Shown: piece by piece, positions 1 through 10,450 of the stretch
Layout: each line of letters begins with the position of its first letter
How positions within the stretch are numbered: position 1 is the first letter of the stretch
Assembly: GCF_019890935.1 (NCBI RefSeq)
Contig: NZ_CP082333.1
Span: forward strand, 150,001 to 214,000
Length of the DNA stretch: 64,000 nucleotides
Origin: Exiguobacterium acetylicum
Lineage (GTDB): Bacteria > Bacillota > Bacilli > Exiguobacteriales > Exiguobacteriaceae
Reading direction: 5' to 3'
The notes under the pieces: generated by a model
What the model was told of the DNA's origin: nothing
Database searches by the model: none
What the model saw: the letters and a program-made list of their open reading frames with translations, nothing else
Translations under genes and position numbers: made by a program

Positions 1-1335
<1,335 letters not shown>

Positions 1336-1382
1336 AGCAGATGCTTGTTGATGACTTCAGTTTTGAGGGCGCGAGCCCGATC

Positions 1383-1499
<117 letters not shown>

Positions 1500-1510
1500 A
1501 TTTAATTTAT

Positions 1511-1585
1511 TCCGCAATAGCTCAGTGGTAGAGCAACCGGCTGTTAACCGGTAGGTCGTAGGTTCAAATCCTACTTGCGGAGCCA
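1511..1585 (+). tRNA. tRNA-Asn (anticodon GTT)
   Basis: Cloverleaf with acceptor pair tccgcaa/ttgcgga, anticodon GTT in ctgttaacc, T-loop ggttcaaatcc and an encoded CCA end. First of seven tRNAs downstream of the 5S rRNA. Confidence 0.95.
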
Positions 1586-1587
1586 AT

Positions 1588-1662
1588 GGCCCGTTGGTCA
1601 AGCGGTTAAGACACCGCCCTTTCACGGCGGTAACACGGGTTCGAATCCCGTACGGGTCACCA
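1588..1662 (+). tRNA. tRNA-Glu (anticodon TTC)
   Basis: Acceptor ggcccgt pairs with acgggtc, the anticodon loop is ctttcac, the T-arm is cgggttcgaatcccg, and CCA is encoded. It lies two bases after tRNA-Asn, so the two are processed from one transcript. Confidence 0.95.
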
Positions 1663-1675
1663 TTATACTTTTTGT

Positions 1676-1748
<73 letters not shown>

Positions 1749-1785
1749 CTGTTTTTCTCAATTGTATAATTTTCCTAGACAAACT

Positions 1786-1869
1786 GGGGGGGTAGCGAAG
1801 TGGCTAAACGCGGCGGACTGTAAATCCGCTCCCTCGGGTTCGGCGGTTCGAATCCGCCCCCCCCCACCA
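1786..1869 (+). tRNA. tRNA-Tyr (anticodon GTA)
   Basis: An 84-base class II tRNA with a long variable arm and anticodon GTA in actgtaaat. The acceptor stem is a run of G paired with a run of C, and CCA is encoded. Confidence 0.95.
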
Positions 1870-1873
1870 TGTC

Positions 1874-1946
1874 GAGCCATTAGCTCAGTTGGTAGAGCAT
1901 CTGACTTTTAATCAGAGGGTCGCAGGTTCGAATCCTGCATGGCTCA
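1874..1946 (+). tRNA. tRNA-Lys (anticodon TTT)
   Basis: Acceptor gagccat pairs with atggctc, anticodon TTT is in acttttaat, and the T-arm is gcaggttcgaatcctgc. CCA is not encoded. Confidence 0.95.
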
Positions 1947-1952
1947 TTTCTT

Positions 1953-2024
1953 GCGGAAGTAGTTCAGTGGTAGAATACGACCTTGCCAAGGTCGGGGTCG
2001 CGGGTTCGAATCCCGTCTTCCGCT
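1953..2024 (+). tRNA. tRNA-Gly (anticodon GCC)
   Basis: Acceptor gcggaag pairs with cttccgc, anticodon GCC is in cttgccaag, and the T-arm is cgggttcgaatcccg. CCA is not encoded. Confidence 0.95.
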
Positions 2025-2033
2025 TTTTCTTTC

Positions 2034-2109
2034 GGGGCCTTAGCTCAGCTGGGAGAGCGCCTGCCTTGCACGCAGGAGGTCAGCGGTTCGATCCCGCTAG
2101 GCTCCACCA
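2034..2109 (+). tRNA. tRNA-Ala (anticodon TGC)
   Basis: Acceptor ggggcct pairs with aggctcc, anticodon TGC is in cttgcacg, and CCA is encoded. Last tRNA of the rrn operon. Confidence 0.95.
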
Positions 2110-2124
2110 ATTTTATTTAAAGAT

Positions 2125-2158
2125 CTTAAGCGAGTTTCGTTCGTCTTAAGTTTTTTTT
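2125..2158 (+). terminator. Terminator of the rrn-tRNA operon
   Basis: Stem CTTAAGCGA / TCG(T)CTTAAG with one bulged T, followed directly by eight T residues. It lies 15 bases after tRNA-Ala. Confidence 0.75.
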
Positions 2159-2197
2159 ATATGAAATGCCAAGCATAACCAGAGTACGTACGCAAGA

Positions 2198-2228
2198 ACA
2201 CCGTGATTCCCTTCACGGTGTTTTTTTG
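2198..2228 (+). terminator. Second terminator after the tRNA cluster
   Basis: Perfect stem ACACCGTGA / TCACGGTGT with a 6-base loop and a run of T. It backs up the terminator at 2125 and separates the rrn operon from rocF. Confidence 0.85.
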
Positions 2229-2253
2229 TATATTCATGCGTTTTTTTGTTGAG

Positions 2254-2283
2254 TTGAACCACTTGTTTGTTACCGCTTACAAT
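2254..2283 (+). promoter_or_regulatory. Probable sigma-A promoter of rocF
   Basis: TTGAAC (2254-2259) and TACAAT (2278-2283) are 18 bases apart and lie about 40 bases upstream of the rocF start. The -10 region overlaps a cre match. Confidence 0.55.
2268..2282 (-). promoter_or_regulatory. cre site (CcpA) overlapping the rocF promoter
   Basis: Read on the minus strand, TTGTAAGCGGTAACA fits every fixed position of the Bacillus cre consensus WTGNAANCGNWNNCW. It covers the spacer and -10 of the rocF promoter, a position that would give catabolite repression. Binding is inferred. Confidence 0.55.
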
Positions 2284-2320
2284 ACATGTAGAAGTGACTA
2301 TGACATAGGGGGAATATCGT

Positions 2321-3229
2321 ATGAACATCGCGTATATCAGCGTACCGTACCGTTATGGACAAGGAAAGCCAGGCACTGAACATGGACCTGCAGCTGTCGA
2401 AAAAGCGGGTCTACTCGCGACACTCGAAGCACGGGGACAAGAAGCAGTACGCTACGGGGAAGCGGCTGTCTTATCCGAGGATGCAGTCCGGGAAGAAGAT
2501 CCGAAGCTGAAACGTCTTGAAGGCGTCGTCCATACGACGAATGACTTGCATCTGATCGTACGTGACGCGTTATCGGAACAACGTTTTCCGTTATTAGTCG
2601 GTGGTGATCACAGCATGGCGATCGGAACGATTGCAGGGTTACGTCAGACTGTACCACGTCTTGGCGTCATCTGGTTCGATGCACACGGTGATTTGAATAC
2701 ACCGGAAACATCACCGTCTGGCAACATCCACGGTATGCCGCTCGCTGTAGCCCTTGGGGAAGGACATCAGCGTTTAACGGAAGTCGGAGGAACAGATGTC
2801 AAGCTGCAACCGGAACATCTCGTCTTCATCGGATTACGTGACGTTGATCCAGGCGAACAAGAGCTGATTGATCGTCTTGGTATTCGTGTCTATGATATGG
2901 AAGCGATCCGAACTCGGGGAATGGACGCGATCATGGAAGAAGCGATTGCCTATTTGAAGGAAACGACGGATGCGTTCTATCTTAGCTTCGATATGGATGG
3001 TCTCGATCCATCGCTCGTCGTCGGTACAGGAACACGTGTCGCCGATGGCATTTTCTTAGACGATGCGAAGACGGTGCTCAAGCATTGCGCAACGGCAGAA
3101 GACTTCATTGCAGCTGAATTCGTTGAAGTGAATCCGTTACTTGAAGAAGGAAACGGAACAGCAGAACTTGCGAATGAACTGATCGGAGATCTACTTTTGG
3201 CAATGGAAACACATCGCTTAGTAAAATAA
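2321..3229 (+). CDS. rocF: Arginase (arginine to ornithine and urea)
   Basis: A 302-residue ureohydrolase, about the length of Bacillus RocF. The Mn-binding motifs are visible: GGDHS (His97), the DAHGD block (Asp120, His122, Asp124) and SFDMDGLDP (Asp224, Asp226). The start ATG follows a GGGGG ribosome site. The enzyme opens the arginine degradation route to glutamate. It is single-cistron between a promoter with a cre match and a terminator at 3237. Position next to sigW is common in Bacillales. The 'GLDP' variant and its length fit arginase better than agmatinase. Confidence 0.93.
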   Translation: MNIAYISVPYRYGQGKPGTEHGPAAVEKAGLLATLEARGQEAVRYGEAAVLSEDAVREEDPKLKRLEGVVHTTNDLHLIVRDALSEQRFPLLVGGDHSMAIGTIAGLRQTVPRLGVIWFDAHGDLNTPETSPSGNIHGMPLAVALGEGHQRLTEVGGTDVKLQPEHLVFIGLRDVDPGEQELIDRLGIRVYDMEAIRTRGMDAIMEEAIAYLKETTDAFYLSFDMDGLDPSLVVGTGTRVADGIFLDDAKTVLKHCATAEDFIAAEFVEVNPLLEEGNGTAELANELIGDLLLAMETHRLVK

Positions 3230-3236
3230 TGGATAG

Positions 3237-3274
3237 AACTTGAACTCTTTTCATCGGGGTTCAAGTTTTTTTTG
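3237..3274 (+). terminator. rocF terminator
   Basis: Stem AACTTGAAC / GTTCAAGTT followed by eight T residues. It ends about 20 bases before the sigW promoter. Confidence 0.85.
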
Positions 3275-3292
3275 TTACAATTTAAAAGGAGA

Positions 3293-3318
3293 TGAAACAT
3301 TTATCGGTCGACTTCGTA
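3293..3318 (+). promoter_or_regulatory. SigW-type autoregulatory promoter
   Basis: TGAAAC (3293-3298), a 16-base spacer and CGTA (3315-3318) match the known Bacillus SigW promoter class. It lies 37 bases upstream of the sigW start, so the factor probably drives its own operon. Confidence 0.8.
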
Positions 3319-3354
3319 TAAGAGATTGACCGCATAGAGCGGGGGGTATTCAAA

Positions 3355-3918
3355 GTGGAAGAAACGACACTACGCTTAATTGAGCGAGTGAAACAGGGAG
3401 ACCGTGATGCATTCGCGGCACTTGTTGATCTATATAAGGAAGGTGCCTTTCTTGTGGCTTTCCGTGTCTTGCGCGATCGAATGGAAGCGGAGGATGCGAC
3501 ACAAGAAGCCTTCATCCGTGTATTTACGAAGATTGATTCGTATAATGCACAATGGAAGTTCCGGACTTGGTTGTACCGAATCGTCACGAACGTATCGATT
3601 GACCGATTACGGAAAAAGAAACCTGATTATTCTCTTGATGCTGAGATGTCAGGTACTGAAGGACTGACATTGTATTCACAACTCGAGAGCAAGGACACCT
3701 TGCCGGAGGACCAAGTGGTCGATAACGAGCAACGAAACGAAGTCGGGGACGCGATTGCAGCTTTACCAGAAAAATACCGTGTCCCACTCGTCCTGAAATA
3801 TGTAGAGGATCTTTCGCTAAAGGAAATCAGTGAAATGATCGAATTACCTGTCGCTACTGTCAAAACTAGAATTCATCGTGGACGAGAAGCGCTGAAGAAG
3901 CATTTTGCCAAACGATGA
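3355..3918 (+). CDS. sigW: ECF sigma factor SigW
   Basis: A 187-residue ECF sigma-70 factor. Region 2 (about 22-90) carries AEDATQEAFIRVF and FRTWLYRIVTN; region 4 (about 125-180) carries ALPEKYRVPLVLKYVEDLS and the helix-turn-helix LPVATVKTRIHRGREAL. The order sigW-rsiW-cdaA-cdaR-glmM-glmS is that of Bacillus sigW. In Bacillus SigW controls defence against envelope stress and membrane-active antibiotics. The gene sits behind its own SigW-type promoter and is followed by its anti-sigma gene after 16 bases. Confidence 0.93.
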   Translation: MEETTLRLIERVKQGDRDAFAALVDLYKEGAFLVAFRVLRDRMEAEDATQEAFIRVFTKIDSYNAQWKFRTWLYRIVTNVSIDRLRKKKPDYSLDAEMSGTEGLTLYSQLESKDTLPEDQVVDNEQRNEVGDAIAALPEKYRVPLVLKYVEDLSLKEISEMIELPVATVKTRIHRGREALKKHFAKR

Positions 3919-3934
3919 GAAGGAGGAACTCACC

Positions 3935-4555
3935 ATGTCACGAGAGCATGTACATGAACGGATCCAGGATTATTTAGATCAAAACCAACCACCTGAGGAA
4001 TTCGAGCGATTAGAAGCAGAGTTACGAGAAGTAGACGCGATGGACGAGTTCGAAGAGTATCGGCTCCTTGATGCTCGACTGCGTCAACTTCCAGCGCCTA
4101 AATTATCGGCAGATTTTACATCCCGCGTGCTGGCACAATTGCCCGACCAGGTGGATACGCCAAGCGCTGCTTTGCTACACCAACCGCAACCGTCCCGTTT
4201 TGGAGGGAAGATGAAGCAGTACCCATTGCTCGCGGCAGCGGCTGTTTTCTTACTCTTGTCGGTCGGTAGCCTAGGTGGTTATATGGCACAAGAAGAACAT
4301 GACTTATCCTATACGAATGCACCAGGCATCGTCGCTCAAAATGGCGAGGTCGTCGTCCCGAAAGGCGTCACGGTCGATCAAGATCTATATGTCGAAGGCG
4401 GGAACGTCCGCATCGAAGGGAAAGTCAATGGTGACGTCATGACCGTTGACGGGAAAGCGTACACAGCGAGTGCCGGTAGCGTGACCGGAGAAATCAAGGA
4501 AATCGATCAATTATTCGAACGCGTATGGTACGGAATCAAGCGTCTATTTCAATAA
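3935..4555 (+). CDS. rsiW: RsiW-like membrane anti-sigma factor lacking zinc-finger cysteines
   Basis: A 206-residue protein; the ATG at 3935 follows AGGAGG. Residues about 1-60 have the anti-sigma layout, ending in LSADFTSRVLAQLP like Bacillus RsiW, but contain no cysteine, so the HxxxCxxC zinc site of the ZAS family is absent. One membrane segment lies near 93-115. The outer part (about 125-180) has short repeats such as VEGGNVRIEGKVNGDV, which resemble bactofilin-like beta-helix rungs. It presumably holds SigW at the membrane and is cleaved on stress, as in Bacillus; that is inferred from position and layout. Confidence 0.8.
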   Translation: MSREHVHERIQDYLDQNQPPEEFERLEAELREVDAMDEFEEYRLLDARLRQLPAPKLSADFTSRVLAQLPDQVDTPSAALLHQPQPSRFGGKMKQYPLLAAAAVFLLLSVGSLGGYMAQEEHDLSYTNAPGIVAQNGEVVVPKGVTVDQDLYVEGGNVRIEGKVNGDVMTVDGKAYTASAGSVTGEIKEIDQLFERVWYGIKRLFQ

Positions 4556-4561
4556 TCAGCT

Positions 4562-4585
4562 GGGACGAGTCGAACTCGTCCCTTT
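4562..4585 (+). terminator. Hairpin between rsiW and cdaA
   Basis: Perfect stem GGGACGAGT / ACTCGTCCC with a 3-base loop, followed by only three T residues. It may be a leaky terminator; the cdaA promoter starts inside or just after it. Confidence 0.6.
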
Positions 4586-4586
4586 G

Positions 4587-4595
4587 TGCTATAAT
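4587..4595 (+). promoter_or_regulatory. Extended -10 promoter of cdaA-cdaR-glmM
   Basis: TGCTATAAT is an extended -10 element with a perfect TATAAT. No good -35 is seen, which is usual for extended -10 promoters. It lies 40 bases before the cdaA start and would let the essential genes be made independently of SigW. Confidence 0.6.
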
Positions 4596-4634
4596 GGAAA
4601 CTGTTTAAATCAGATGAGTTAGGGGGCACGGTTG

Positions 4635-5495
4635 GTGAATTACTTCAGCTGGCAACCACTTCAATTTCAATTGTTGAAACTGGGAGAAAACGTACATTGG
4701 TACGATTATATTAATGATGTGATTGATATCGCGGTCGTGACGTTCGTCATTTACCGGCTCATGATCATCGTCAAAGGAACAAAAGCGGTCCAGCTCATTA
4801 AAGGGATCTCGGTCATTTTGATCAGTTGGTTCCTGAGTGGCTTTTTTGGACTCAAAACACTGCAATTCTTATTGAATCAAATCATCACCTACGGATTACT
4901 AGGGATCATCATTATCTTCCAACCCGAACTTCGGCGCGGACTGGAACACTTAGGACGAACGAGTAAATTCTTTTCACGTAGTGCCATCAGTGATGAAGAT
5001 GAACAAGTTCGAATCGTCGATGCACTCGTATCGTCTGCTCAGTACATGTCAAAACGTCGTATTGGGGCACTCGTGACGATTGAACGGGAGACCGGACTGA
5101 GTGAATACGTGGAGACGGGTATTCCGCTCGGTTCACAAATCACGAGTCAGTTGCTGATCAACTTGTTCATTCCGAATACACCCTTACATGATGGTGCCGT
5201 CATCGTCCAGCAAGGCAAGTTAGCAGCAGCCGCTTGTTACTTACCGCTGTCTGAGAGTGCACATATCTCAAAAGAGCTTGGAACACGTCACCGTGCTGCC
5301 ATCGGTGTCAGTGAGGTGACGGATAGCGTCACGCTCGTCGTCTCGGAAGAAACGGGTGGTGTCTCACTCGCCATCAATGGACGTCTGTACCGGGAACTCG
5401 ACGAAGAATCCTTACGAACGAAGTTACTTGAGACGATCGTCAAAGCCGAACCGACGAATACTTCCTTCTTGAACTGGATGGGGGCGAAAAAATAA
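4635..5495 (+). CDS. cdaA: Membrane diadenylate cyclase CdaA (c-di-AMP synthase)
   Basis: A membrane enzyme that makes c-di-AMP from two ATP. The N-terminus has about three membrane helices and the shared TKAVQLIKG block; IIFQPELRRGLEHLGR leads into the DAC domain with its DGA motif (PLHDGAVIV) and GTRHRAAIGVSE. GTG at 4635 lies 8 bases from AGGGGG and is preferred; TTG at 4632 is possible and would add one residue. It overlaps cdaR by one base. The pair cdaA-cdaR followed by glmM is conserved in Firmicutes, where GlmM and CdaR modulate CdaA. Confidence 0.93.
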   Translation: MNYFSWQPLQFQLLKLGENVHWYDYINDVIDIAVVTFVIYRLMIIVKGTKAVQLIKGISVILISWFLSGFFGLKTLQFLLNQIITYGLLGIIIIFQPELRRGLEHLGRTSKFFSRSAISDEDEQVRIVDALVSSAQYMSKRRIGALVTIERETGLSEYVETGIPLGSQITSQLLINLFIPNTPLHDGAVIVQQGKLAAAACYLPLSESAHISKELGTRHRAAIGVSEVTDSVTLVVSEETGGVSLAINGRLYRELDEESLRTKLLETIVKAEPTNTSFLNWMGAKK

Positions 5496-6781
5496 TGTTC
5501 GAAAAGTGGTTCAATGAACGCTGGTTTTTACGCATCGTTGCCGTCGCCTTAGCCGTCATGTTGTATTTGATGGTCGCAGGTTCGAATACGACGGGAAAAA
5601 GTGATGCCGCTAGTCTATTACCGATCGCAGGACAAGGTTCGACGAAATTTGACGTGCCGGTCACGGTCCAGTATGATGAATCGCAGTGGGTCGCCTATAA
5701 TATTCCAGATAGTATGGAAGTGACCGTCAAAGGGCCGTCGAGTAGCTTGACGATGCTCCGGCTCGTTCAGGATTTTGGATTATCGATTGATTTGAAGGGA
5801 CTCGACCCTGGCTATCATCGTGTCCGTGTCACAGCAACCGGCTTCGGAAAAGATGTCGAGGTGACACCGAAACAGGAGACGATTGAAGTTTTCCTCGATA
5901 AGAAGATTACAAAGGAAGTACCGGTACAAGTCGCCTTACTCAATAAAAACAAAATCGCTGAAGGATATGTCGCTGGAGAAGCGCAACCGAACCAACAAAC
6001 TGTTGAAGTCACGGGAGGCGCAGAGAAGTTACAGGCGATTTCAGCAATCCAAGTACCGATCGATGTGACCGGTCGGGCAGAAACGTTCAAAGAGACGTTC
6101 AATGCTAAAGCGACTGACACGAACGGGAATACGATCAGTGCATCTTATCAACCGGAACAATTAGAAATCACAGTACCGATCTATAAGGAAAGTAAGACGG
6201 TACCGATTAATGTGAAGACAAAAGACAACGTCAAAAAAGGGTATACTGTCGTCAAGATCGTTCCCGTCACGACGGAAGCTCGTCTATATGGAACAAAAGA
6301 AGAATTAGAGCGCATCGGTTCTGTTGATACGGAAGCGGTCTCGCTCAAAGGATTGACGAAGACGACCGAAAAAACCGTCAAACTCGTCGAACCGGAAAAC
6401 GCGACAGCGATGGATCCGACACAGGTCACCGTCAATATCGTCGTCGAAAAAGAAAATGCCAATTCGACGACAGAAACCGTCGAGGATCGAGCGGAGAAAA
6501 CAATTCCGGGTGTGACGGTCACGTTGAATGGATTTGATGAATCAAAGTATACGATTGATTACAATCAAACGATTGATGTCGTCGTCCGCGGGAAAGAATC
6601 TGATTTAGCATCGATTGATGCGACGGATATCAAAGCGGTCATCGACGTGACAGGATTAAAAGAAGGAACGCATGGATTGCCGATCTCGTATCAGACATCA
6701 AAAGCCTTTGATGTCCTGCGTCCGGATAATATGGATGTCACATTAAAAGCAATTCCCCGGACATCGATTCCGACCAATTAA
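5495..6781 (+). CDS. cdaR: YbbR-domain regulator of CdaA
   Basis: A 428-residue protein with one N-terminal membrane anchor (about 9-28, RIVAVALAVMLYLMVAG) and an extracytoplasmic part built of about four YbbR repeats of 80-90 residues, each starting near 'VPV', as in QVALLNKNKIAEGYV. In Bacillus CdaR binds and regulates CdaA. The start codon overlaps the cdaA stop (TAATG), which suggests translational coupling. Confidence 0.92.
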   Translation: MFEKWFNERWFLRIVAVALAVMLYLMVAGSNTTGKSDAASLLPIAGQGSTKFDVPVTVQYDESQWVAYNIPDSMEVTVKGPSSSLTMLRLVQDFGLSIDLKGLDPGYHRVRVTATGFGKDVEVTPKQETIEVFLDKKITKEVPVQVALLNKNKIAEGYVAGEAQPNQQTVEVTGGAEKLQAISAIQVPIDVTGRAETFKETFNAKATDTNGNTISASYQPEQLEITVPIYKESKTVPINVKTKDNVKKGYTVVKIVPVTTEARLYGTKEELERIGSVDTEAVSLKGLTKTTEKTVKLVEPENATAMDPTQVTVNIVVEKENANSTTETVEDRAEKTIPGVTVTLNGFDESKYTIDYNQTIDVVVRGKESDLASIDATDIKAVIDVTGLKEGTHGLPISYQTSKAFDVLRPDNMDVTLKAIPRTSIPTN

Positions 6782-6810
6782 AACAAATTAGTGAAATGAG
6801 GAAATAACAC

Positions 6811-8166
6811 ATGGGTAAGTATTTTGGAACTGACGGCGTACGCGGCGTCGCAAACGTAGAATTGACACCGGAACTTGCGTATCGCCTCGGTCGAACAGGT
6901 GGTTACGTGTTGACGAAACACGAAAGCACACGACCAAAAGTCTTGATTGGACGCGATACACGTGTATCTGGTCAAATGCTTGAGAATGCACTCATCGCGG
7001 GTCTGTTATCAATTGGTGCAGAAGTCATGCGTCTTGGTGTCATCTCGACACCAGGTGTTGCATACCTGACAAAAACGATGGATGCGACAGCCGGAGTCAT
7101 GATCTCTGCATCGCACAATCCAGTGGAAGATAACGGGATCAAGTTCTTCGGTTCAGACGGCTTTAAGCTCGATGACGCAACAGAACTTGAGATCGAAGCA
7201 TTGCTCGATGAAGCAGAAGATACATTGCCACGCCCAGCCGGAAAAGAACTCGGCTTCGTTCATGATTACTATGAAGGGGCTCAGAAATATCTTCACATGC
7301 TTCGTCAGACATCGGATGAAGATTTCTCAGGCATCCATGTCGCGATCGACGGTGCACACGGGGCGACGTCAAGCCTCGCACCACGTCTATTCGGTGACTT
7401 GGAAGCGGAAGTATCAACGATCGGTACAACTCCGAACGGACTCAACATCAATGATGGTGTCGGTTCGACACACCCTGAACATCTTGCTGCCTTCGTTAAG
7501 GAAAAAGGCGCAGACGTTGGTTTATCGTTTGATGGAGACGGCGACCGCTTGATTGCAGTCGATGAGAACGGTGATATCGTCGATGGCGATAAAATCATGT
7601 TCATCTGCGGGAAATACTTGAACGAACTCGGTCGTCTAAAAGACAACACGATCGTTGCGACGGTCATGAGTAACCTCGGTTTCCATAAAACCGTCGAAGA
7701 AAACGGGATGACGGCGCTTCAGACAGCGGTCGGTGACCGTTATGTCGTCGAAGAGATGCGTAAGAACGACTACACACTCGGTGGCGAACAGTCGGGTCAT
7801 ATCATCTTCATGGACTACTCAACGACAGGAGACGGCATGTTGTCAGGCGTCCAGTTGTTGCAAATCATGAAAGCGACAGGGAAGAAGTTATCGGAACTTG
7901 CAGCTGAGATGCCGATCTTCCCACAACGTCTCGTAAACATCCGTGTTTCAGACAAAAATGGCGCAATGAGCGGTCCTGCCGTGCAAGCAATCATTGCCGA
8001 AGTCGAAGCGGAGATGGCGGGGAACGGACGGATCCTCGTTCGTGCGTCAGGAACAGAACCACTCGTTCGTGTCATGGCAGAAGCTCCGACACAAGAAGCA
8101 TGTGATGCATACGTCGAGCGGATCGCGAACGTCGTTCGTGAGAACTACGCGTTACAAGAAAACTAA
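6811..8166 (+). CDS. glmM: Phosphoglucosamine mutase
   Basis: A 451-residue enzyme converting glucosamine-6-phosphate to glucosamine-1-phosphate for UDP-GlcNAc. The phospho-serine loop ISASHNP holds catalytic Ser101, the metal loop is DGDGDR near 243, GGEQSGH is the sugar loop, and [12 protein letters not shown] binds phosphate near the C-terminus. The length is typical. It follows cdaR by 29 bases and has its own GAGG ribosome site; a strong terminator follows. Confidence 0.96.
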   Translation: MGKYFGTDGVRGVANVELTPELAYRLGRTGGYVLTKHESTRPKVLIGRDTRVSGQMLENALIAGLLSIGAEVMRLGVISTPGVAYLTKTMDATAGVMISASHNPVEDNGIKFFGSDGFKLDDATELEIEALLDEAEDTLPRPAGKELGFVHDYYEGAQKYLHMLRQTSDEDFSGIHVAIDGAHGATSSLAPRLFGDLEAEVSTIGTTPNGLNINDGVGSTHPEHLAAFVKEKGADVGLSFDGDGDRLIAVDENGDIVDGDKIMFICGKYLNELGRLKDNTIVATVMSNLGFHKTVEENGMTALQTAVGDRYVVEEMRKNDYTLGGEQSGHIIFMDYSTTGDGMLSGVQLLQIMKATGKKLSELAAEMPIFPQRLVNIRVSDKNGAMSGPAVQAIIAEVEAEMAGNGRILVRASGTEPLVRVMAEAPTQEACDAYVERIANVVRENYALQEN

Positions 8167-8173
8167 GCAGCCC

Positions 8174-8204
8174 GAAGCAGAGCGATTGCTCTGCTTCTTT
8201 TTTT
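8174..8204 (+). terminator. glmM terminator
   Basis: Perfect 10-bp stem GAAGCAGAGC / GCTCTGCTTC, loop GATT, then a run of seven T residues. Confidence 0.9.
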
Positions 8205-8305
8205 ACAATTATTTTAGAAAAACAGATTGAGTTTTTTACAAAATATAGGGATTATACGTATTGATTAGAAAAATATCGGGAATAGTTACAAATACGTTAC
8301 CTTTC

Positions 8306-8334
8306 TTGCTTTTTCAGATTAAAGTTCGTATGAT
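8306..8334 (+). promoter_or_regulatory. Sigma-A promoter of glmS
   Basis: TTGCTT (8306-8311), a 17-base spacer and TATGAT (8329-8334). Transcription would begin near 8341 and read through the ribozyme. Confidence 0.65.
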
Positions 8335-8366
8335 GGTGAAGTCGGACAGAAACGGGGTCAGACGGA

Positions 8367-8520
8367 AACAAGAAGCGCCAGGGCTTTCTTCGTAGGATGA
8401 AAGCTGACGAGGTGGAGGTTTATCGAATTATTCGGCGGATGCCTCCCGGTACCAGATCCATACCGTAAATCGTTCTGAAATCGTCCAAGTGATTGGACGG
8501 ACAAACAGACCGATCGGGAT
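8367..8520 (+). ncRNA. glmS ribozyme-riboswitch
   Basis: The leader carries the hallmark blocks of the glmS ribozyme: AGAAGCGCCAGGGC, with the cleavage site expected between A8374 and G8375; TGACGAGGTGGAGG followed by TATCGAA; and TTCGGCGGATGCCTCCCGG. These form the pseudoknotted core that uses glucosamine-6-phosphate as coenzyme. Cleavage lowers glmS expression when the product is abundant. The 3' limit is approximate; accessory helices such as CGTCCAAGTGATTGGACG (about 8482-8499) follow the core. Confidence 0.93.
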
Positions 8521-8578
8521 CCTCTCAACAAGAGCCGTTTCCTCTTTAGGGAAATACTTGTAAATGGAGAGATGTAAC

Positions 8579-10375
8579 ATGTGCGGAATCGTAGGTATGA
8601 TCGGACAAGTTAACACGAAGGAAATTTTATTAAAAGGTCTCGAGAAGCTCGAGTACCGCGGCTATGACTCGGCAGGTCTTGCGTTCGTCAACGACGGCGT
8701 CCAAGTCCACAAAGAAGTAGGCCGGATTGCTGCGCTACGCGAAGTCGTTCCTGCTGATGCAGACGGCACAGTCGGAATCGGACACACACGCTGGGCAACA
8801 CACGGTGTCCCAAGCGTACCAAACGCTCACCCACACCAAAGTGCGTCAGCACGTTTCACACTCGTGCACAACGGCGTCATCGAGAACGATGAGCAGCTAA
8901 AAGCAGAATTGAATGTCGATCTTCTCAGCGACACGGATACAGAAGTCATCGTTCAGATGATCGAAAAGAACTTCAACGAGACAGGTGACGTCGCGGAAGC
9001 ATTCCGTCAAACACTCCGCGTCTTGCACGGTTCGTATGCCCTCGCATTGATCGATGCTGAAAATCCAGACGTCTTATACGTCGCAAAAAACAAATCACCA
9101 CTTCTCGTTGGTCTCGGTGACGGTACGTTCAACGTCGTCGCATCAGACGCAATGGCAATGTTACAAGTAACGGATCAATTCATCGAGTTGCATGATGGCG
9201 AGATGATCATCTTGACGCGTGATAGCGTCACGATCCAAGATCTCGATGGGAACGTCCAAGAGCGTGAAGCGTACACGGCTGAAATCGATGCATCAGACAT
9301 CGAAAAAGGAACGTACGCGCACTACATGCTCAAAGAGATGGATGAGCAACCAGCGGTCATTCGTAACATCGTTCAAAAATATCAAAACGAAGCAGGCGAC
9401 ATCACACTCGACCAATCGGTCCGTGATCTCGTACTCGGTCGTGACCGTGTCTATATCATCGGTTGCGGAACAAGCTACCATGCTGGTTTGATCGGGAAAC
9501 AGTTGATCGAACAAATCGCAGGCATCCCGACAGAAGTGCACATCTCTTCTGAGTTCGGATACAACATGCCATTATTGACAGAGAAACCGCTCTTCCTCTT
9601 CCTTTCACAATCAGGTGAAACAGCGGATAGCCGTGCTGTTCTCGTCGAAGCGAAGAAACTTGGTCACCCGGCACTGACGATCACGAACGTTCCAGGATCA
9701 ACATTGTCACGTGAAGCAAACGCAACATTGTTGCTCCACGCGGGTCCAGAAATCGCCGTTGCTTCAACAAAAGCGTATACAGCTCAAATCGCTGTCCTTG
9801 CTGTCCTTGCGTTTGACCTTGCTCAAGCAAAAGGAGTTGCCGTCAACTTCGATCTCATGAAGGAACTCGGTAAAATCTCAAGTGCGATGGAATCGGTCAT
9901 GTCTCAAAAGGATCGTTTCCAAGAAATCGCGACAGAATACTTGTCTGAGTCACGTAACGCGTTCTTCATCGGTCGTGGACAAGATGCATACGTCGGGATG
10001 GAAGGTGCATTGAAACTCAAAGAGATCTCGTATATCCAAGCAGAAGGATACGCGGGTGGAGAGCTCAAGCACGGTCCAATCGCCTTGATCGAAGACAACA
10101 CACCGGTCATCGCGCTCGTGACACAACCACATGTTCACCTCAACAACCGTGGGAACGTCAAGGAAGTCGTCGCACGTGGGGCGAACGCGTGTGTCATCGC
10201 AGCAGAAGGTCTTGAATTGCCGACGGATGCATTCGTCATCCCAGCAGTCGAGCCACTCTTGTCACCGCTCTTGTCTGTCTTACCACTTCAATTGATCTCA
10301 TACTACGCGGCACTCGGTCGCGACTGTGACGTCGATAAGCCACGTAACTTGGCGAAGTCGGTAACGGTTGAATAA
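8579..10375 (+). CDS. glmS: Glutamine-fructose-6-phosphate aminotransferase
   Basis: The enzyme makes glucosamine-6-phosphate from fructose-6-phosphate and glutamine, the first step to UDP-GlcNAc. It starts MCGIVGMIG, so Cys becomes the N-terminal nucleophile after Met removal; this fixes the ATG at 8579 instead of the one at 8564. The glutaminase domain covers about 1-220 ([17 protein letters not shown]), and two SIS domains follow ([24 protein letters not shown], and the C-terminal [12 protein letters not shown]). It is controlled by the upstream ribozyme. Confidence 0.96.
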   Translation: MCGIVGMIGQVNTKEILLKGLEKLEYRGYDSAGLAFVNDGVQVHKEVGRIAALREVVPADADGTVGIGHTRWATHGVPSVPNAHPHQSASARFTLVHNGVIENDEQLKAELNVDLLSDTDTEVIVQMIEKNFNETGDVAEAFRQTLRVLHGSYALALIDAENPDVLYVAKNKSPLLVGLGDGTFNVVASDAMAMLQVTDQFIELHDGEMIILTRDSVTIQDLDGNVQEREAYTAEIDASDIEKGTYAHYMLKEMDEQPAVIRNIVQKYQNEAGDITLDQSVRDLVLGRDRVYIIGCGTSYHAGLIGKQLIEQIAGIPTEVHISSEFGYNMPLLTEKPLFLFLSQSGETADSRAVLVEAKKLGHPALTITNVPGSTLSREANATLLLHAGPEIAVASTKAYTAQIAVLAVLAFDLAQAKGVAVNFDLMKELGKISSAMESVMSQKDRFQEIATEYLSESRNAFFIGRGQDAYVGMEGALKLKEISYIQAEGYAGGELKHGPIALIEDNTPVIALVTQPHVHLNNRGNVKEVVARGANACVIAAEGLELPTDAFVIPAVEPLLSPLLSVLPLQLISYYAALGRDCDVDKPRNLAKSVTVE

Positions 10376-10387
10376 GGAAACAAATCG

Positions 10388-10432
10388 ACTCCAAATGACA
10401 GGCGTGTAAGCGTCTGTCATTTGGAGTTTTTA
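10388..10432 (+). terminator. glmS terminator
   Basis: Long 17-bp perfect inverted repeat, ACTCCAAATGACAGGCG and its complement, followed by T residues. Confidence 0.9.
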
Positions 10433-10450
10433 TATTAGGAGGAGAACGAG

